DNA of 64,000 nucleotides from positions 29,879 to 93,878 of the forward strand of contig DIZI01000017.1 of the NCBI GenBank assembly GCA_002427885.1, read 5' to 3'. Within the stretch, counting starts at the first letter, position 1. Each line of letters opens with the position of its first letter. The notes beneath the pieces are model-generated. The model saw nothing but the letters and a program-made list of their open reading frames with translations, ran no database searches and was not told where the DNA came from. A program made the position numbers and the translations under genes. This DNA is from Paludibacter sp. UBA6032 (GTDB taxonomy: Bacteria; Bacteroidota; Bacteroidia; Bacteroidales; Paludibacteraceae). Below are positions 52,564-62,300 of this stretch, piece by piece.

Positions 52564-53130
52564 ATGGAGGTCAATAAAGTGTCTGAGACAACAACAAATT
52601 TTAAATGGTACGTAATGCGTGCTATTAGTGGCAAAGAGAACAAGGTAAAAGAATATATTGATGCAGAAATCAAAAATTCCGATCTTGGTCAGTATGTTGC
52701 TCAGGTATTGATTCCTACTGAGAAGGTTTACCAGATCCGTAACGGCAAAAAAGTTACAAAAGAACGTAATTGTATGCCGGGATATATACTGATAGAAGCT
52801 TATCTGATTGGTGAAATTTCTCACCGTCTGCGTAATACACCAAACGTTATTGGTTTCCTGGGAGAAAAAAACAATGTTCCAACTGCAATTCGTCCATCGG
52901 AAGTGAATCGCATCTTGGGTACTGTTGATGAACTTCAGGAAACGGATGAAGAAATGTTAACACCTTTCTATGTTGGTGAAAACGTGAAAGTGATTTTTGG
53001 TCCTTTTACCGGATTTAGCGGATTGATTGAGGAAGTTAACTCGGATAAGAAAAAACTCAAAGTTATGGTTATGATTTTCGGAAGGAAATCACCGCTTGAA
53101 TTATCTTTTACGCAAGTAGAAAAGGAATAG
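52564..53130 (+). CDS. nusG: Transcription termination/antitermination factor NusG
   Basis: A 188-residue NusG: NGN domain with KWYVMRAISGKENKVKEYI, MPGYILIEAYL and FLGEKNNVP, and a KOW domain with GENVKVIFGPFTGFSGLIEEVN near the end. The ATG at 52564 opens with MEVNK. A GTG at 52579 (MSETTTNF in translation) lies eight bases after GGAGG and starts where other Bacteroidales NusG proteins do, so the real start may be the GTG. The stop is 53 bases from rplK. Confidence 0.95.
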   Translation: MEVNKVSETTTNFKWYVMRAISGKENKVKEYIDAEIKNSDLGQYVAQVLIPTEKVYQIRNGKKVTKERNCMPGYILIEAYLIGEISHRLRNTPNVIGFLGEKNNVPTAIRPSEVNRILGTVDELQETDEEMLTPFYVGENVKVIFGPFTGFSGLIEEVNSDKKKLKVMVMIFGRKSPLELSFTQVEKE

Positions 53131-53183
53131 CCGATTACTGTTACAAATCGACCATTTCTGTTTAACATCAAAAACAAATTATT

Positions 53184-53630
53184 ATGGCTAAAGAGATTGC
53201 TGGACTTATTAAATTACAGATTAAAGGAGGGGCAGCAAACCCATCTCCCCCGGTAGGCCCTGCATTAGGATCTAAAGGGATCAATATTATGGAGTTTTGC
53301 AAACAATTTAATGCCAGAACCCAAGACAAACCGGGTAAAATTTTGCCTGCAGTCATCACCTATTATACTGATAAATCATTCGACTTCGTTGTAAAAACTC
53401 CGCCTGTTGCCATTCAATTACTGGAAGCAACAAAACTGAAAAGTGGATCGGCAGAGCCAAACCGTAAAAAAGTGGCTGAAATTACCTGGGAACAGGTAAG
53501 TGAAATTGCTACGGATAAAATGGTCGATTTGAATTGTTTTGAAATAGAAGCAGCTATGAAAATGGTTGCCGGTACAGCTAGAAGTATGGGTATTACCGTA
53601 AAAGGTGCATTTCCAAGTAAAAATCAATAA
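53184..53630 (+). CDS. rplK: 50S ribosomal protein uL11
   Basis: A 148-residue L11: MAKEIAGLIKLQIKGGAANPSPPVGPALG at the N-terminus and DLNCFEIEAAMKMVAGTARSMGI near the C-terminus, which binds 23S rRNA. First gene of the rplK-rplA-rplJ-rplL set. Confidence 0.97.
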   Translation: MAKEIAGLIKLQIKGGAANPSPPVGPALGSKGINIMEFCKQFNARTQDKPGKILPAVITYYTDKSFDFVVKTPPVAIQLLEATKLKSGSAEPNRKKVAEITWEQVSEIATDKMVDLNCFEIEAAMKMVAGTARSMGITVKGAFPSKNQ

Positions 53631-53642
53631 ACTTCAATTAAA

Positions 53643-54338
53643 ATGAGTAAACTGACAAAAAATCAAAGGTTAGCTTTAGAAAAAATTGAAGCAGGAAAAA
53701 CCTATTCTCTCAAGGAAGCGGCCGGATTGGTAAAAGAAATTTCCAATTCGAAATTCGATGCTTCTGTTGATATAGATGTACGCTTAGGTGTAGACCCTCG
53801 TAAAGCCAACCAAATGGTCCGCGGCGTAGTGTCGTTGCCAAATGGAACCGGAAAAGAAATAAAGGTTCTTGCATTATGTACTCCCGATCAAGAAGCTGCA
53901 GCCAAAGAAGCTGGAGCCGATTTCGTAGGGCTCGATGAATATATCGAAAAAATTAAAGGCGGATGGACAGATGTTGATGTTATCATCACTATGCCAGCCA
54001 TCATGGGTAAATTAGGTGCTTTAGGACGTATATTAGGCCCGCGTGGTTTGATGCCAAACCCCAAAAGCGGTACGGTTACCAATGAAGTAGGTAAAGCTGT
54101 AAAAGAAGTAAAACAAGGTAAGATTGACTTTAAAGTCGATAAATATGGTATTGTACATACATCAGTAGGAAAAGTTTCTTTTACTGAAGAACAACTGGTG
54201 CAAAATGCCAAAGAATTTGTTTCTACTTTGATGAAACTGAAACCCACGTCCTCAAAAGGTACTTATGTAAAGAGCATTTATCTTTCAAGCACAATGAGTA
54301 TGGGTATTAAGATTGAACCCAAATCAATTGAAGAATAA
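53643..54338 (+). CDS. rplA: 50S ribosomal protein uL1
   Basis: A 231-residue L1 with the signature segments KFDASVDIDVRLGVDPRKANQMVRGVVSLP, MGKLGALGRILGPRGLMPNPKSGTV and DFKVDKYGIVHTSVGKVSF. L1 is the classical autoregulator of the rplK-rplA mRNA in other bacteria; no copy of that site was sought here. It is 12 bases after rplK. Confidence 0.97.
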   Translation: MSKLTKNQRLALEKIEAGKTYSLKEAAGLVKEISNSKFDASVDIDVRLGVDPRKANQMVRGVVSLPNGTGKEIKVLALCTPDQEAAAKEAGADFVGLDEYIEKIKGGWTDVDVIITMPAIMGKLGALGRILGPRGLMPNPKSGTVTNEVGKAVKEVKQGKIDFKVDKYGIVHTSVGKVSFTEEQLVQNAKEFVSTLMKLKPTSSKGTYVKSIYLSSTMSMGIKIEPKSIEE

Positions 54339-54350
54339 AATTAAAAGTTT

Positions 54351-54878
54351 ATGAAAAAGGAAGATAAAAGCGCTATAATAAAACAACTTGAGTCAACTCT
54401 TAATGAGTACGCTCACTTCTATTTAGCTGATATTGGGGGATTAAATGCTGCCAAAACAACTGATTTAAGAAGAATTTGCTACAAACAAGACATCAAACTT
54501 CTGGTTGTTAAAAATACATTGCTTCAAAAAGCTCTTGAGAATTCAACGGTTGATTTTAGTGAACTCTATGGTTCGCTTACCGGTGAAACTTCAATGATGC
54601 TTTCGAATGTCGGTAATGCTCCTGCAATTGTTATACGCGATTTCGCTAAAGCAAGCAAGGCCAAAATTAAAAAACCGATTCTTAAAGCAGCGTATGTTGA
54701 AGAGAGTTTCTACATTGGGGAAGACCAATTAGATACACTTATCAATGTTAAAACGAAAAATGAACTTATTGGGGAAATTATCGGCTTATTACAGTCACCT
54801 GCTAAGAACGTTATTTCTGCACTCCAATCAGGAGGATCAACTATTCACGGCGTGTTGAAAACACTGTCGGAAAGATAA
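54351..54878 (+). CDS. rplJ: 50S ribosomal protein uL10
   Basis: A 175-residue L10 (MKKEDKSAIIKQLESTLNEYAHFYLADIGGLNAAKTTDLRR...KLLVVKNTLLQKAL) that anchors the L7/L12 stalk. Twelve bases separate it from rplA; the gap to rplL is AT-rich. Confidence 0.96.
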   Translation: MKKEDKSAIIKQLESTLNEYAHFYLADIGGLNAAKTTDLRRICYKQDIKLLVVKNTLLQKALENSTVDFSELYGSLTGETSMMLSNVGNAPAIVIRDFAKASKAKIKKPILKAAYVEESFYIGEDQLDTLINVKTKNELIGEIIGLLQSPAKNVISALQSGGSTIHGVLKTLSER

Positions 54879-54923
54879 TTTTTTAAAAAAAATAAAAAAA
54901 CAAAATAATAAAAAATAAGTAAA

Positions 54924-55298
54924 ATGGCAGATTTGAAAGCTTTTGCAGAACAATTGGTTAACTTAACAGTTAAAGAAGTAAATGAGTTAGCTCAAATTTT
55001 AAAAGATGTTTATGGTATCGAACCAGCTGCTGCAGCTGTTGCAGTTGCCGCAGGTCCTGCAGCTGTTGCTGAAGTGGTAGAAGAAAAATCATCTTTTGAT
55101 GTAGTATTGAAATCAGCTGGTGCAACAAAATTGGCTATCGTTAAATTAGTAAAAGAATTGACAGGTCTTGGCTTGAAAGAAGCTAAAGATTTAGTTGATG
55201 CTGCTCCTTCAGTAATCAAAGAAGGCGTAACTAAAGACGAAGCTGAAGCCTTGAAAAAACAACTTGAAGAAGGCGGCGCAGAAGTTGAACTTAAATAA
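54924..55298 (+). CDS. rplL: 50S ribosomal protein bL7/bL12
   Basis: A 124-residue stalk protein: N-terminal dimerisation segment, an Ala/Val-rich hinge (AAAAVAVAAGPAAVAEVVEEK) and the C-terminal FDVVLKSAGATKLAIVKLVKELTGLGLKEAKDLVDAAP core. It is followed by an attenuator-like structure before rpoB. Confidence 0.97.
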   Translation: MADLKAFAEQLVNLTVKEVNELAQILKDVYGIEPAAAAVAVAAGPAAVAEVVEEKSSFDVVLKSAGATKLAIVKLVKELTGLGLKEAKDLVDAAPSVIKEGVTKDEAEALKKQLEEGGAEVELK

Positions 55299-55321
55299 TA
55301 AAACCTGATAATCAGGTCTTT

Positions 55322-55361
55322 GGTTTAGTTTCCCTCAATAAGAGGGATTCTAAACCTTTTT
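55322..55361 (+). terminator. Attenuator/partial terminator between rplL and rpoB
   Basis: GGTTTAG-TT-TCCCTC pairs with GAGGGA-TT-CTAAACC (7 + 6 bp around a symmetric TT/TT internal loop, AATAA loop), followed by TTTTT. An adjacent ACCTGA-TAA-TCAGGT hairpin precedes it at 55302-55316. It may limit read-through so that ribosomal proteins outnumber RNA polymerase. Confidence 0.8.
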
Positions 55362-55409
55362 CTGTCTATAAAATAATTGAGTTCACCGCACCCAAAAACC
55401 TCTTTGAAA

Positions 55410-58400
55410 ATGTCGTCAATAACAAAAGCTCAAAGAATAAATTTTGCTTCGATTAAAAATCAGTTGGACTATCCTGATTTTTTAGAAGTACAATTAAAAT
55501 CATTCTATGACTTTTTTCAAATGGATACTGCTCCAGAAAAAAGAAAAACAGAAGGTTTGTATAAAGTTTTTTCAGAAAACTTTCCAATAACAGATACCCG
55601 AAATAATTTCATCCTCGAATTTCTCGATTATTACGTAGACCCTCCACGTTATTCGATTGATGAATGTGTTGAACGCGGCCTGACGTATAGCGTACCGCTA
55701 AAAGCAAAACTAAAATTATATTGCACCGATCCTGATCACGAAGATTTCGATACGGTGATTCAAGATGTCTATCTGGGACCAATCCCCTATATGACATTGA
55801 AAGGAACTTTTGTTATCAATGGTGCCGAACGTGTTATTGTATCACAACTCCACCGTTCACCCGGTGTGTTTTTTGGTCAAAGCACTCACGCCAACGGAAC
55901 AAAACTATATTCAGCCCGTATCATTCCATTCAGGGGTTCGTGGATTGAATTTGCTACAGACATTAATAATGTTATGTACGCTTATATTGATCGAAAGAAA
56001 AAACTTCCGGTGACCACCTTGCTTCGGGCTATTGGCTTTGAAAGTGATAAGGACATTTTGGAAATTTTCAATCTGGCTGAAGAAGTAAAGGTTAGTAAAA
56101 CAAGCCTGAAAAAAGCTATCGGACAAAAACTTGCCGCCCGTGTTTTGAAGACCTGGGTGGAAGATTTCGTGGATGAAGACACCGGCGAGGTTGTAACAAT
56201 CGAACGAAATGAGGTTGTTATCGACCGTGAAACTATTTTGGAAGCAAGTCATATCGATGAAATTTTGGATTCAGGGACTCCAACCATTTTATTACATAAG
56301 ACTGATGCGAATCAAAATGATTATGCCATCATTTATAACACGCTGCAAAAAGATCCGAGTAACTCCGAAAAAGAAGCGGTGTTGTATATTTATCGTCAGT
56401 TACGTAATGCAGTGCCTGCAGATGATTCTACGGCGCGCGAAGTTATTAATAATTTATTCTTCTCTGAAAAACGTTACGATTTAGGTAACGTGGGACGTTT
56501 CCGTATTAACCGGAAATTGAACCTTTCAACCAGCATGGACATTAAAGTGCTGACAAAGGAAGACATTATTGAAATTATTAAATATCTGATCGAGTTGATT
56601 AACTCAAAAGCAGATGTCGATGATATTGACCACTTAAGTAACCGTCGAGTACGTACAGTAGGCGAACAACTATATAATCAATTCGGTGTAGGACTTTCGC
56701 GTATGGCCCGTACCATTCGTGAACGTATGAACGTTCGTGATAACGAGGTCTTCACACCTATCGATCTGATTAATGCAAAAAGTGTTTCTTCCGTAATCAA
56801 TTCGTTTTTTGGTACCAATGCCTTGTCGCAGTTTATGGACCAACAAAACCCGTTGGCTGAAATTACACATAAACGTCGTATGTCAGCTCTTGGGCCTGGC
56901 GGTTTATCACGTGAGCGTGCAGGTTTCGAGGTTCGTGACGTACACTATACTCACTATGGCCGATTGTGTCCGATTGAGACTCCTGAAGGACCGAACATTG
57001 GTCTGATTTCTTCATTGTGTATTTATGCAAAAATCAATGAACTTGGTTTTATTGAAACTCCGTACCGGAAAGTAACCGATTCGGTAGTGGATATTTCAGA
57101 TGCCGGCATTGAGTATTATACTGCCGAAGAAGAAGAAAGTCTGGTAGTTGCACAGGGTAATGCACCATTAAACGATAAAGGAGAGTTTATTCGCTCAAAG
57201 GTCAAATCCCGTTTTGGAGCTGATTTTCCTGTAAGTTCACCTTCCGAGGTAAATTTAATGGATGTTTCACCTTCTCAAATAGCTTCCATTGCAGCAGCGT
57301 TGATTCCATTTTTGGAACATGATGATGCAAACCGTGCTTTGATGGGATCGAACATGATGCGTCAGGCTGTACCTTTATTACGTTGCGAAGCACCAATTGT
57401 TGGTACCGGTATCGAAGGGCAGTTAATTCAGGATTCCCGCACCCAGGTAACTGCCGAAGGTGAAGGTATTGTTGAATTTGTTGATGCAACTTGTATAAAG
57501 ATACTTTACGATCGTACAGAAGAAGAAGAATTTGTAAGCTTCGATACGGCAGTAAAAGAATATAAATTACCAAAATTCCAAAAGACCAACCAAAACACGA
57601 CTATTGACTTACGTCCGATAGTAAGTAAAGGTGAAAAAGTGCATGCCGGTCAGATTCTGACCGAAGGTTATGCTACTCAAAATGGTGAACTGGCCATCGG
57701 TAAAAACCTGAAAGTGGCATTCATGCCCTGGAAAGGTTATAACTTCGAGGATGCTATTGTAATCAACGAACGTGTTGTGCGTGAAGATGTCTTCACTTCT
57801 ATTCACGTTGTTGAGCAATTGTTGGACGTTCGCGAAACAAAACGTGGTATTGAAGAATTTACTTCAGATATACCAAATGTGAGCGAAGAAGCAACCAAAG
57901 ATCTGGACGAAAATGGTATTATCCGTATTGGTGCACGCATTGAACCGGGCGATATTATTATTGGTAAGATTACTCCAAAAGGGGAATCGGATCCATCACC
58001 GGAAGAAAAACTGCTTCGTGCCATCTTCGGTGATAAGGCTGGTGATGTGAAAGATGCTTCATTAAAAGCTACTCCATCTTTATCAGGTGTGGTTATTGGA
58101 AAAAGATTATTTTCAAAAGCTCAGAAAAATAGAAAATCAAAATTAGCTGATAAAGCTGTTCTACCAAAATTGGATGAAGAGTTTGAAAATCAAGCAGCTA
58201 TTTTGCGCAATACCCTGATTGACAAATTGACCGACATGATTGGTGATAAAACATCAGCCGGTGTTAAAGATTTCTTAGGTACCGATATTATTTCACGGAA
58301 TAGTAAATTTACCGCTGAACGTCTGCGCGAAATTGATTATTCATCCGTGCAACTTAGCAAATGGACAACTGATTCTCATAAAAATGAATTAGTTAAGACA

Positions 58401-59222
58401 TTAATTATGAATTATTTGAGAAAATACAAGGAATTGGATGCTCAAATAAAACGTCAGAAATTCAATATTACCATTGGGGATGAACTTCCAAATGGTATTG
58501 TACAAATTGCTAAAGTTTATATTGCCAAAAAGCGTAAAATACGCGTAGGTGATAAAATGGCCGGTCGTCATGGTAACAAAGGAATTGTATCCCGTATTGT
58601 TCCTCAGGAAGATATGCCATTCCTTGAAGATGGTACTCCTGTAGATATCGTATTGAATCCACTGGGTGTACCTTCTCGTATGAACCTTGGACAAATCTTC
58701 GAGACCGTATTGGGTTGGGCAGGTAAAGAACTTGGTCTTCGTTTTGCAACTCCAATCTTTGATGGTGCAACACTTGATGATTTAAATGTTTGGACTGAAA
58801 AAGCAGGTGTACCTAATTATGGTAAAACCTATTTATACGATGGTGGAACAGGTGAACGTTTTGATCAAACGGCAACAGTCGGCGTAATTTATATGTTGAA
58901 ACTGGGTCACATGGTTGAAGATAAAATGCATGCCCGTTCTATCGGACCCTACTCACTTATTACGCAACAACCCCTTGGTGGTAAAGCACAATTTGGTGGT
59001 CAACGTTTTGGTGAAATGGAGGTTTGGGCACTCGAAGCCTTCGGTGCGGCTCACATTTTGCAGGAAATCCTGACCGTTAAATCGGATGATGTCATGGGAC
59101 GTGCCCGTACATATGAGGCAATTGTAAAAGGGGATCCAATGCCAACACCGGGAATTCCGGAATCGCTCAACGTATTGTTGCACGAACTTCGTGGCTTAGG
59201 TCTGAGTATCAATTTAGATTAA
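55410..59222 (+). CDS. rpoB: DNA-directed RNA polymerase subunit beta
   Basis: The 1270-residue beta subunit of RNA polymerase. It starts SSITKAQRINFASIKNQLDYPDFLEVQLKSFYDF, has the rifampicin-region sequences FFGTNALSQFMDQQNPLAEITHKRRMSALGPGGLSRERAGFEVRDVHYTHYGR region (around residue 475), GRHGNKGIVSRI near 1050 and ends with the Bacteroidales-type LGLSINLD. I use the ATG at 55410; an in-frame TTG 33 bases upstream is rejected. An 8-bp hairpin follows it before rpoC. Confidence 0.98.
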   Translation: MSSITKAQRINFASIKNQLDYPDFLEVQLKSFYDFFQMDTAPEKRKTEGLYKVFSENFPITDTRNNFILEFLDYYVDPPRYSIDECVERGLTYSVPLKAKLKLYCTDPDHEDFDTVIQDVYLGPIPYMTLKGTFVINGAERVIVSQLHRSPGVFFGQSTHANGTKLYSARIIPFRGSWIEFATDINNVMYAYIDRKKKLPVTTLLRAIGFESDKDILEIFNLAEEVKVSKTSLKKAIGQKLAARVLKTWVEDFVDEDTGEVVTIERNEVVIDRETILEASHIDEILDSGTPTILLHKTDANQNDYAIIYNTLQKDPSNSEKEAVLYIYRQLRNAVPADDSTAREVINNLFFSEKRYDLGNVGRFRINRKLNLSTSMDIKVLTKEDIIEIIKYLIELINSKADVDDIDHLSNRRVRTVGEQLYNQFGVGLSRMARTIRERMNVRDNEVFTPIDLINAKSVSSVINSFFGTNALSQFMDQQNPLAEITHKRRMSALGPGGLSRERAGFEVRDVHYTHYGRLCPIETPEGPNIGLISSLCIYAKINELGFIETPYRKVTDSVVDISDAGIEYYTAEEEESLVVAQGNAPLNDKGEFIRSKVKSRFGADFPVSSPSEVNLMDVSPSQIASIAAALIPFLEHDDANRALMGSNMMRQAVPLLRCEAPIVGTGIEGQLIQDSRTQVTAEGEGIVEFVDATCIKILYDRTEEEEFVSFDTAVKEYKLPKFQKTNQNTTIDLRPIVSKGEKVHAGQILTEGYATQNGELAIGKNLKVAFMPWKGYNFEDAIVINERVVREDVFTSIHVVEQLLDVRETKRGIEEFTSDIPNVSEEATKDLDENGIIRIGARIEPGDIIIGKITPKGESDPSPEEKLLRAIFGDKAGDVKDASLKATPSLSGVVIGKRLFSKAQKNRKSKLADKAVLPKLDEEFENQAAILRNTLIDKLTDMIGDKTSAGVKDFLGTDIISRNSKFTAERLREIDYSSVQLSKWTTDSHKNELVKTLIMNYLRKYKELDAQIKRQKFNITIGDELPNGIVQIAKVYIAKKRKIRVGDKMAGRHGNKGIVSRIVPQEDMPFLEDGTPVDIVLNPLGVPSRMNLGQIFETVLGWAGKELGLRFATPIFDGATLDDLNVWTEKAGVPNYGKTYLYDGGTGERFDQTATVGVIYMLKLGHMVEDKMHARSIGPYSLITQQPLGGKAQFGGQRFGEMEVWALEAFGAAHILQEILTVKSDDVMGRARTYEAIVKGDPMPTPGIPESLNVLLHELRGLGLSINLD

Positions 59223-59241
59223 GAAACTCATAAAATCCTAA

Positions 59242-59261
59242 CCCTCTCCTTTTGGAGAGGG
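59242..59261 (+). repeat. CCCTCTCC-TTTT-GGAGAGGG hairpin between rpoB and rpoC
   Basis: A perfect 8-bp GC-rich stem with a TTTT loop, 20 bases after the rpoB stop; flanking TCCTAA/GATAAGGA can extend it. There is no following T-tract, so it is probably an mRNA structure or a dispersed repeat rather than a terminator. Confidence 0.6.
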
Positions 59262-59275
59262 GATAAGGAATGAAT

Positions 59276-59351
59276 TTATGTATTTTTTCTTATCTGAATT
59301 AAATCTACCAATTGTAAATTATCAATTGTAATTTGTAAATCAAAAAAAGTT
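59276..59351. repeat. AT-rich repeat spacer before rpoC
   Basis: Contains two CAATTGTAA words and TAATTTGTAAATC / TAAATTATCAATTG in a palindromic arrangement, ending nine bases before the rpoC ATG. It belongs to the same class of spacer as those at 18254 and 20213. Confidence 0.5.
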
Positions 59352-62300
59352 ATGGCTTTTAAAAATGATAATAAGGTAAAGAGTAGTTTTAATAAAATTT
59401 CGATCGGGTTAGCATCACCCGAAGAAATATTAAAATTATCGAGTGGTGAGGTTCTCAAACCGGAAACCATTAATTATCGTACCTACAAACCCGAACGTGA
59501 TGGCTTGTTCTGTGAACGTATTTTTGGTCCTACCAAGGACTTCGAATGTCATTGCGGAAAATACAAACGTATTCGTTATAAAGGCATTGTCTGCGATCGT
59601 TGCGGTGTGGAAGTGACTGAGAAAAAGGTTCGTCGTGAGCGTATGGGACACATTCAACTGGTTGTTCCGGTGGCTCATATCTGGTATTTCCGTTCATTGC
59701 CGAATAAAATCGGTTATCTCTTGGGAATGCCGACAAAAAAATTAGATTCAATTATTTATTACGAAAAATACGTCATCATTCAGGGAGGTATCCTTGAAAA
59801 CGGAGAGAATATCGCCAATGGTGAATTACTTTCCGAAGATGAGTATTTAGATATATTAGAAGCTCTTCCACGTGAGAATCAACTATTGGAAGATACAGAT
59901 CCTGAAAAGTTTATCGCCAAGATGGGTGCAGATGCTATTCACGATTTGTTGAGCCGTCTGGATTTAGATGTTTTATCATACGATTTACGTAATAAAGCAA
60001 ACACCGATACCTCACAGCAACGTAAAACCGAAGCGTTGAAACGTCTGCAAATTGTAGAATCGTTCCGTGCTTCTAAACTGCGCAATAAACCGGAATGGAT
60101 GATTATTAAAATCGTTCCCGTAATTCCTCCGGAATTACGGCCGTTGGTTCCGCTGGATGGCGGTCGTTTTGCGACTTCCGATTTGAATGATCTGTATCGT
60201 CGGGTGATTATTCGTAACAATCGTTTGAAACGATTGATCGAAATCAAAGCGCCGGAAGTGATTCTTCGTAACGAGAAACGTATGCTTCAGGAAGCTGTCG
60301 ATTCCTTGTTCGACAATTCACGTAAATCCAGTGCCGTTAAAACTGATGCTAACCGTCCGTTGAAATCTCTTTCCGATTCGTTGAAAGGAAAACAAGGTCG
60401 ATTCCGTCAAAACTTATTGGGAAAACGTGTCGATTATTCAGCACGTTCGGTAATTGTTGTAGGTCCGGAGCTTAAAATGCACGAATGCGGTATCCCGAAA
60501 GATATGGCAGCCGAGTTATATAAACCGTTTGTTATCCGCAAACTCATTGAACGCGGAATAGTAAAAACAGTAAAATCAGCCAAGAAAATTGTTGATCGCA
60601 AAGATCCGGTTATCTGGGATATTTTAGAGTACGTGATGAAAGGACATCCTGTATTACTAAACCGTGCGCCTACTTTGCACCGTTTAGGTATTCAGGCATT
60701 CCAGCCAAAAATGATTGAAGGTAAAGCAATTCAACTTCACCCGCTTTCCTGTACGGCTTTCAACGCCGACTTTGATGGTGACCAAATGGCTGTTCACTTA
60801 CCATTGGGTAACGAAGCTATTCTGGAAGCTCAAATGTTGATGCTCGCATCTCATAATATTTTGAATCCGGCTAATGGTGCTCCTATTACCGTACCGTCGC
60901 AAGACATGGTACTTGGTTTGTATTACATTACAAAACCACGTCCGGGTGCAATGGGAGAAGGACTTGTTTTCTATTCGCCCGAAGAAGCAGAAATTGCTTA
61001 CAACGAGCGGAAAGCAGAGTTGCACGCCTGGATAAAAGTAAAAACAAAAGATTTAAATGCTGAAGGTGAATTGGTTGATACCATGATTGAAACCACCATC
61101 GGACGTATTTTATTCAATAAATGTGTTCCAACCAAAGTTGGTTATATCAACGAATTACTTTCAAAAAAATCGTTGCGTGATATCATCGGTAATGTAATTG
61201 AAGTTTGCGGTGTTGCCCGTACGGCTCAATTCCTCGACGATATTAAAGATTTAGGGTATTATATGGCTTTCAAAGGTGGTCTGTCATTTAATTTGAATGA
61301 CGTTATTATCCCACCGGAAAAAGAAACCCTTGTAAAAGAAGGAAATGCTGAAGTTGAAGAGATTCTGAATAACTACAACATGGGATTCATTACCTACAAC
61401 GAACGTTACAATCAAATTATCGATACCTGGACACATATCAACTCCAAGTTGTCGAACATTTTGATGAAACAACTTTCAACGGATAATCAGGGTTTCAACT
61501 CAGTATATATGATGTTGGATTCCGGAGCCCGTGGTTCGAAAGAGCAAATTCGTCAGCTTTCAGGTATGCGTGGTTTGATGGCAAAACCTCAAAAATCAGG
61601 CGCCGAAGGTGGTCAGATTATTGAAAACCCAATTTTGTCGAACTTTAAAGAAGGACTTTCGGTATTGGAATACTTTATTTCAACCCACGGTGCCCGTAAA
61701 GGTTTGGCCGATACAGCTCTGAAAACGGCTGATGCCGGTTATTTAACCCGTCGTTTGGTGGATGTATCGCAAGATGTAATTATCAACGAAGACGACTGCG
61801 GAACCTTGCGTGGTTTGATTGCAACTGAAATGAAGAACAACGAAGAAGTTGTTTCCTCACTTTACGAACGTATTCTGGGCCGTGTTTCGGTTCACGATAT
61901 TTATAATCCTCTTACCGGAGAATTAATTGTTTCTTCAGGAGATCAGATCACCGAATTGCTAGCTAAGAAAATACAGGATTCACCGATTGAACGCGTTGAA
62001 ATCCGTTCGGTACTGACCTGCGAATCTAAAAAAGGTGTTTGTGCTAAATGCTACGGACGTAATCTGGCTACCAATAAAATGGTACATATTGGTGAAGCTG
62101 TTGGTGTTATAGCTGCTCAATCTATTGGAGAGCCGGGTACACAGCTGACACTTCGTACATTCCACGTCGGTGGTATTGCTTCGAACATCGCTGCAGAATC
62201 TAAAATTGTATTGCGTTATGATGGTCGTCTTGAATTTGACGAACTTCGTACGGTAGATGCAGTGGATGATGACAAGAAAAATTATCAGGTTGTTGTAAGC

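Noticed and set aside
59242..59261. Terminator between rpoB and rpoC
   Set aside because: The hairpin is perfect but lacks a T-tract, and rpoC needs to be co-transcribed; listed as a repeat/hairpin only.
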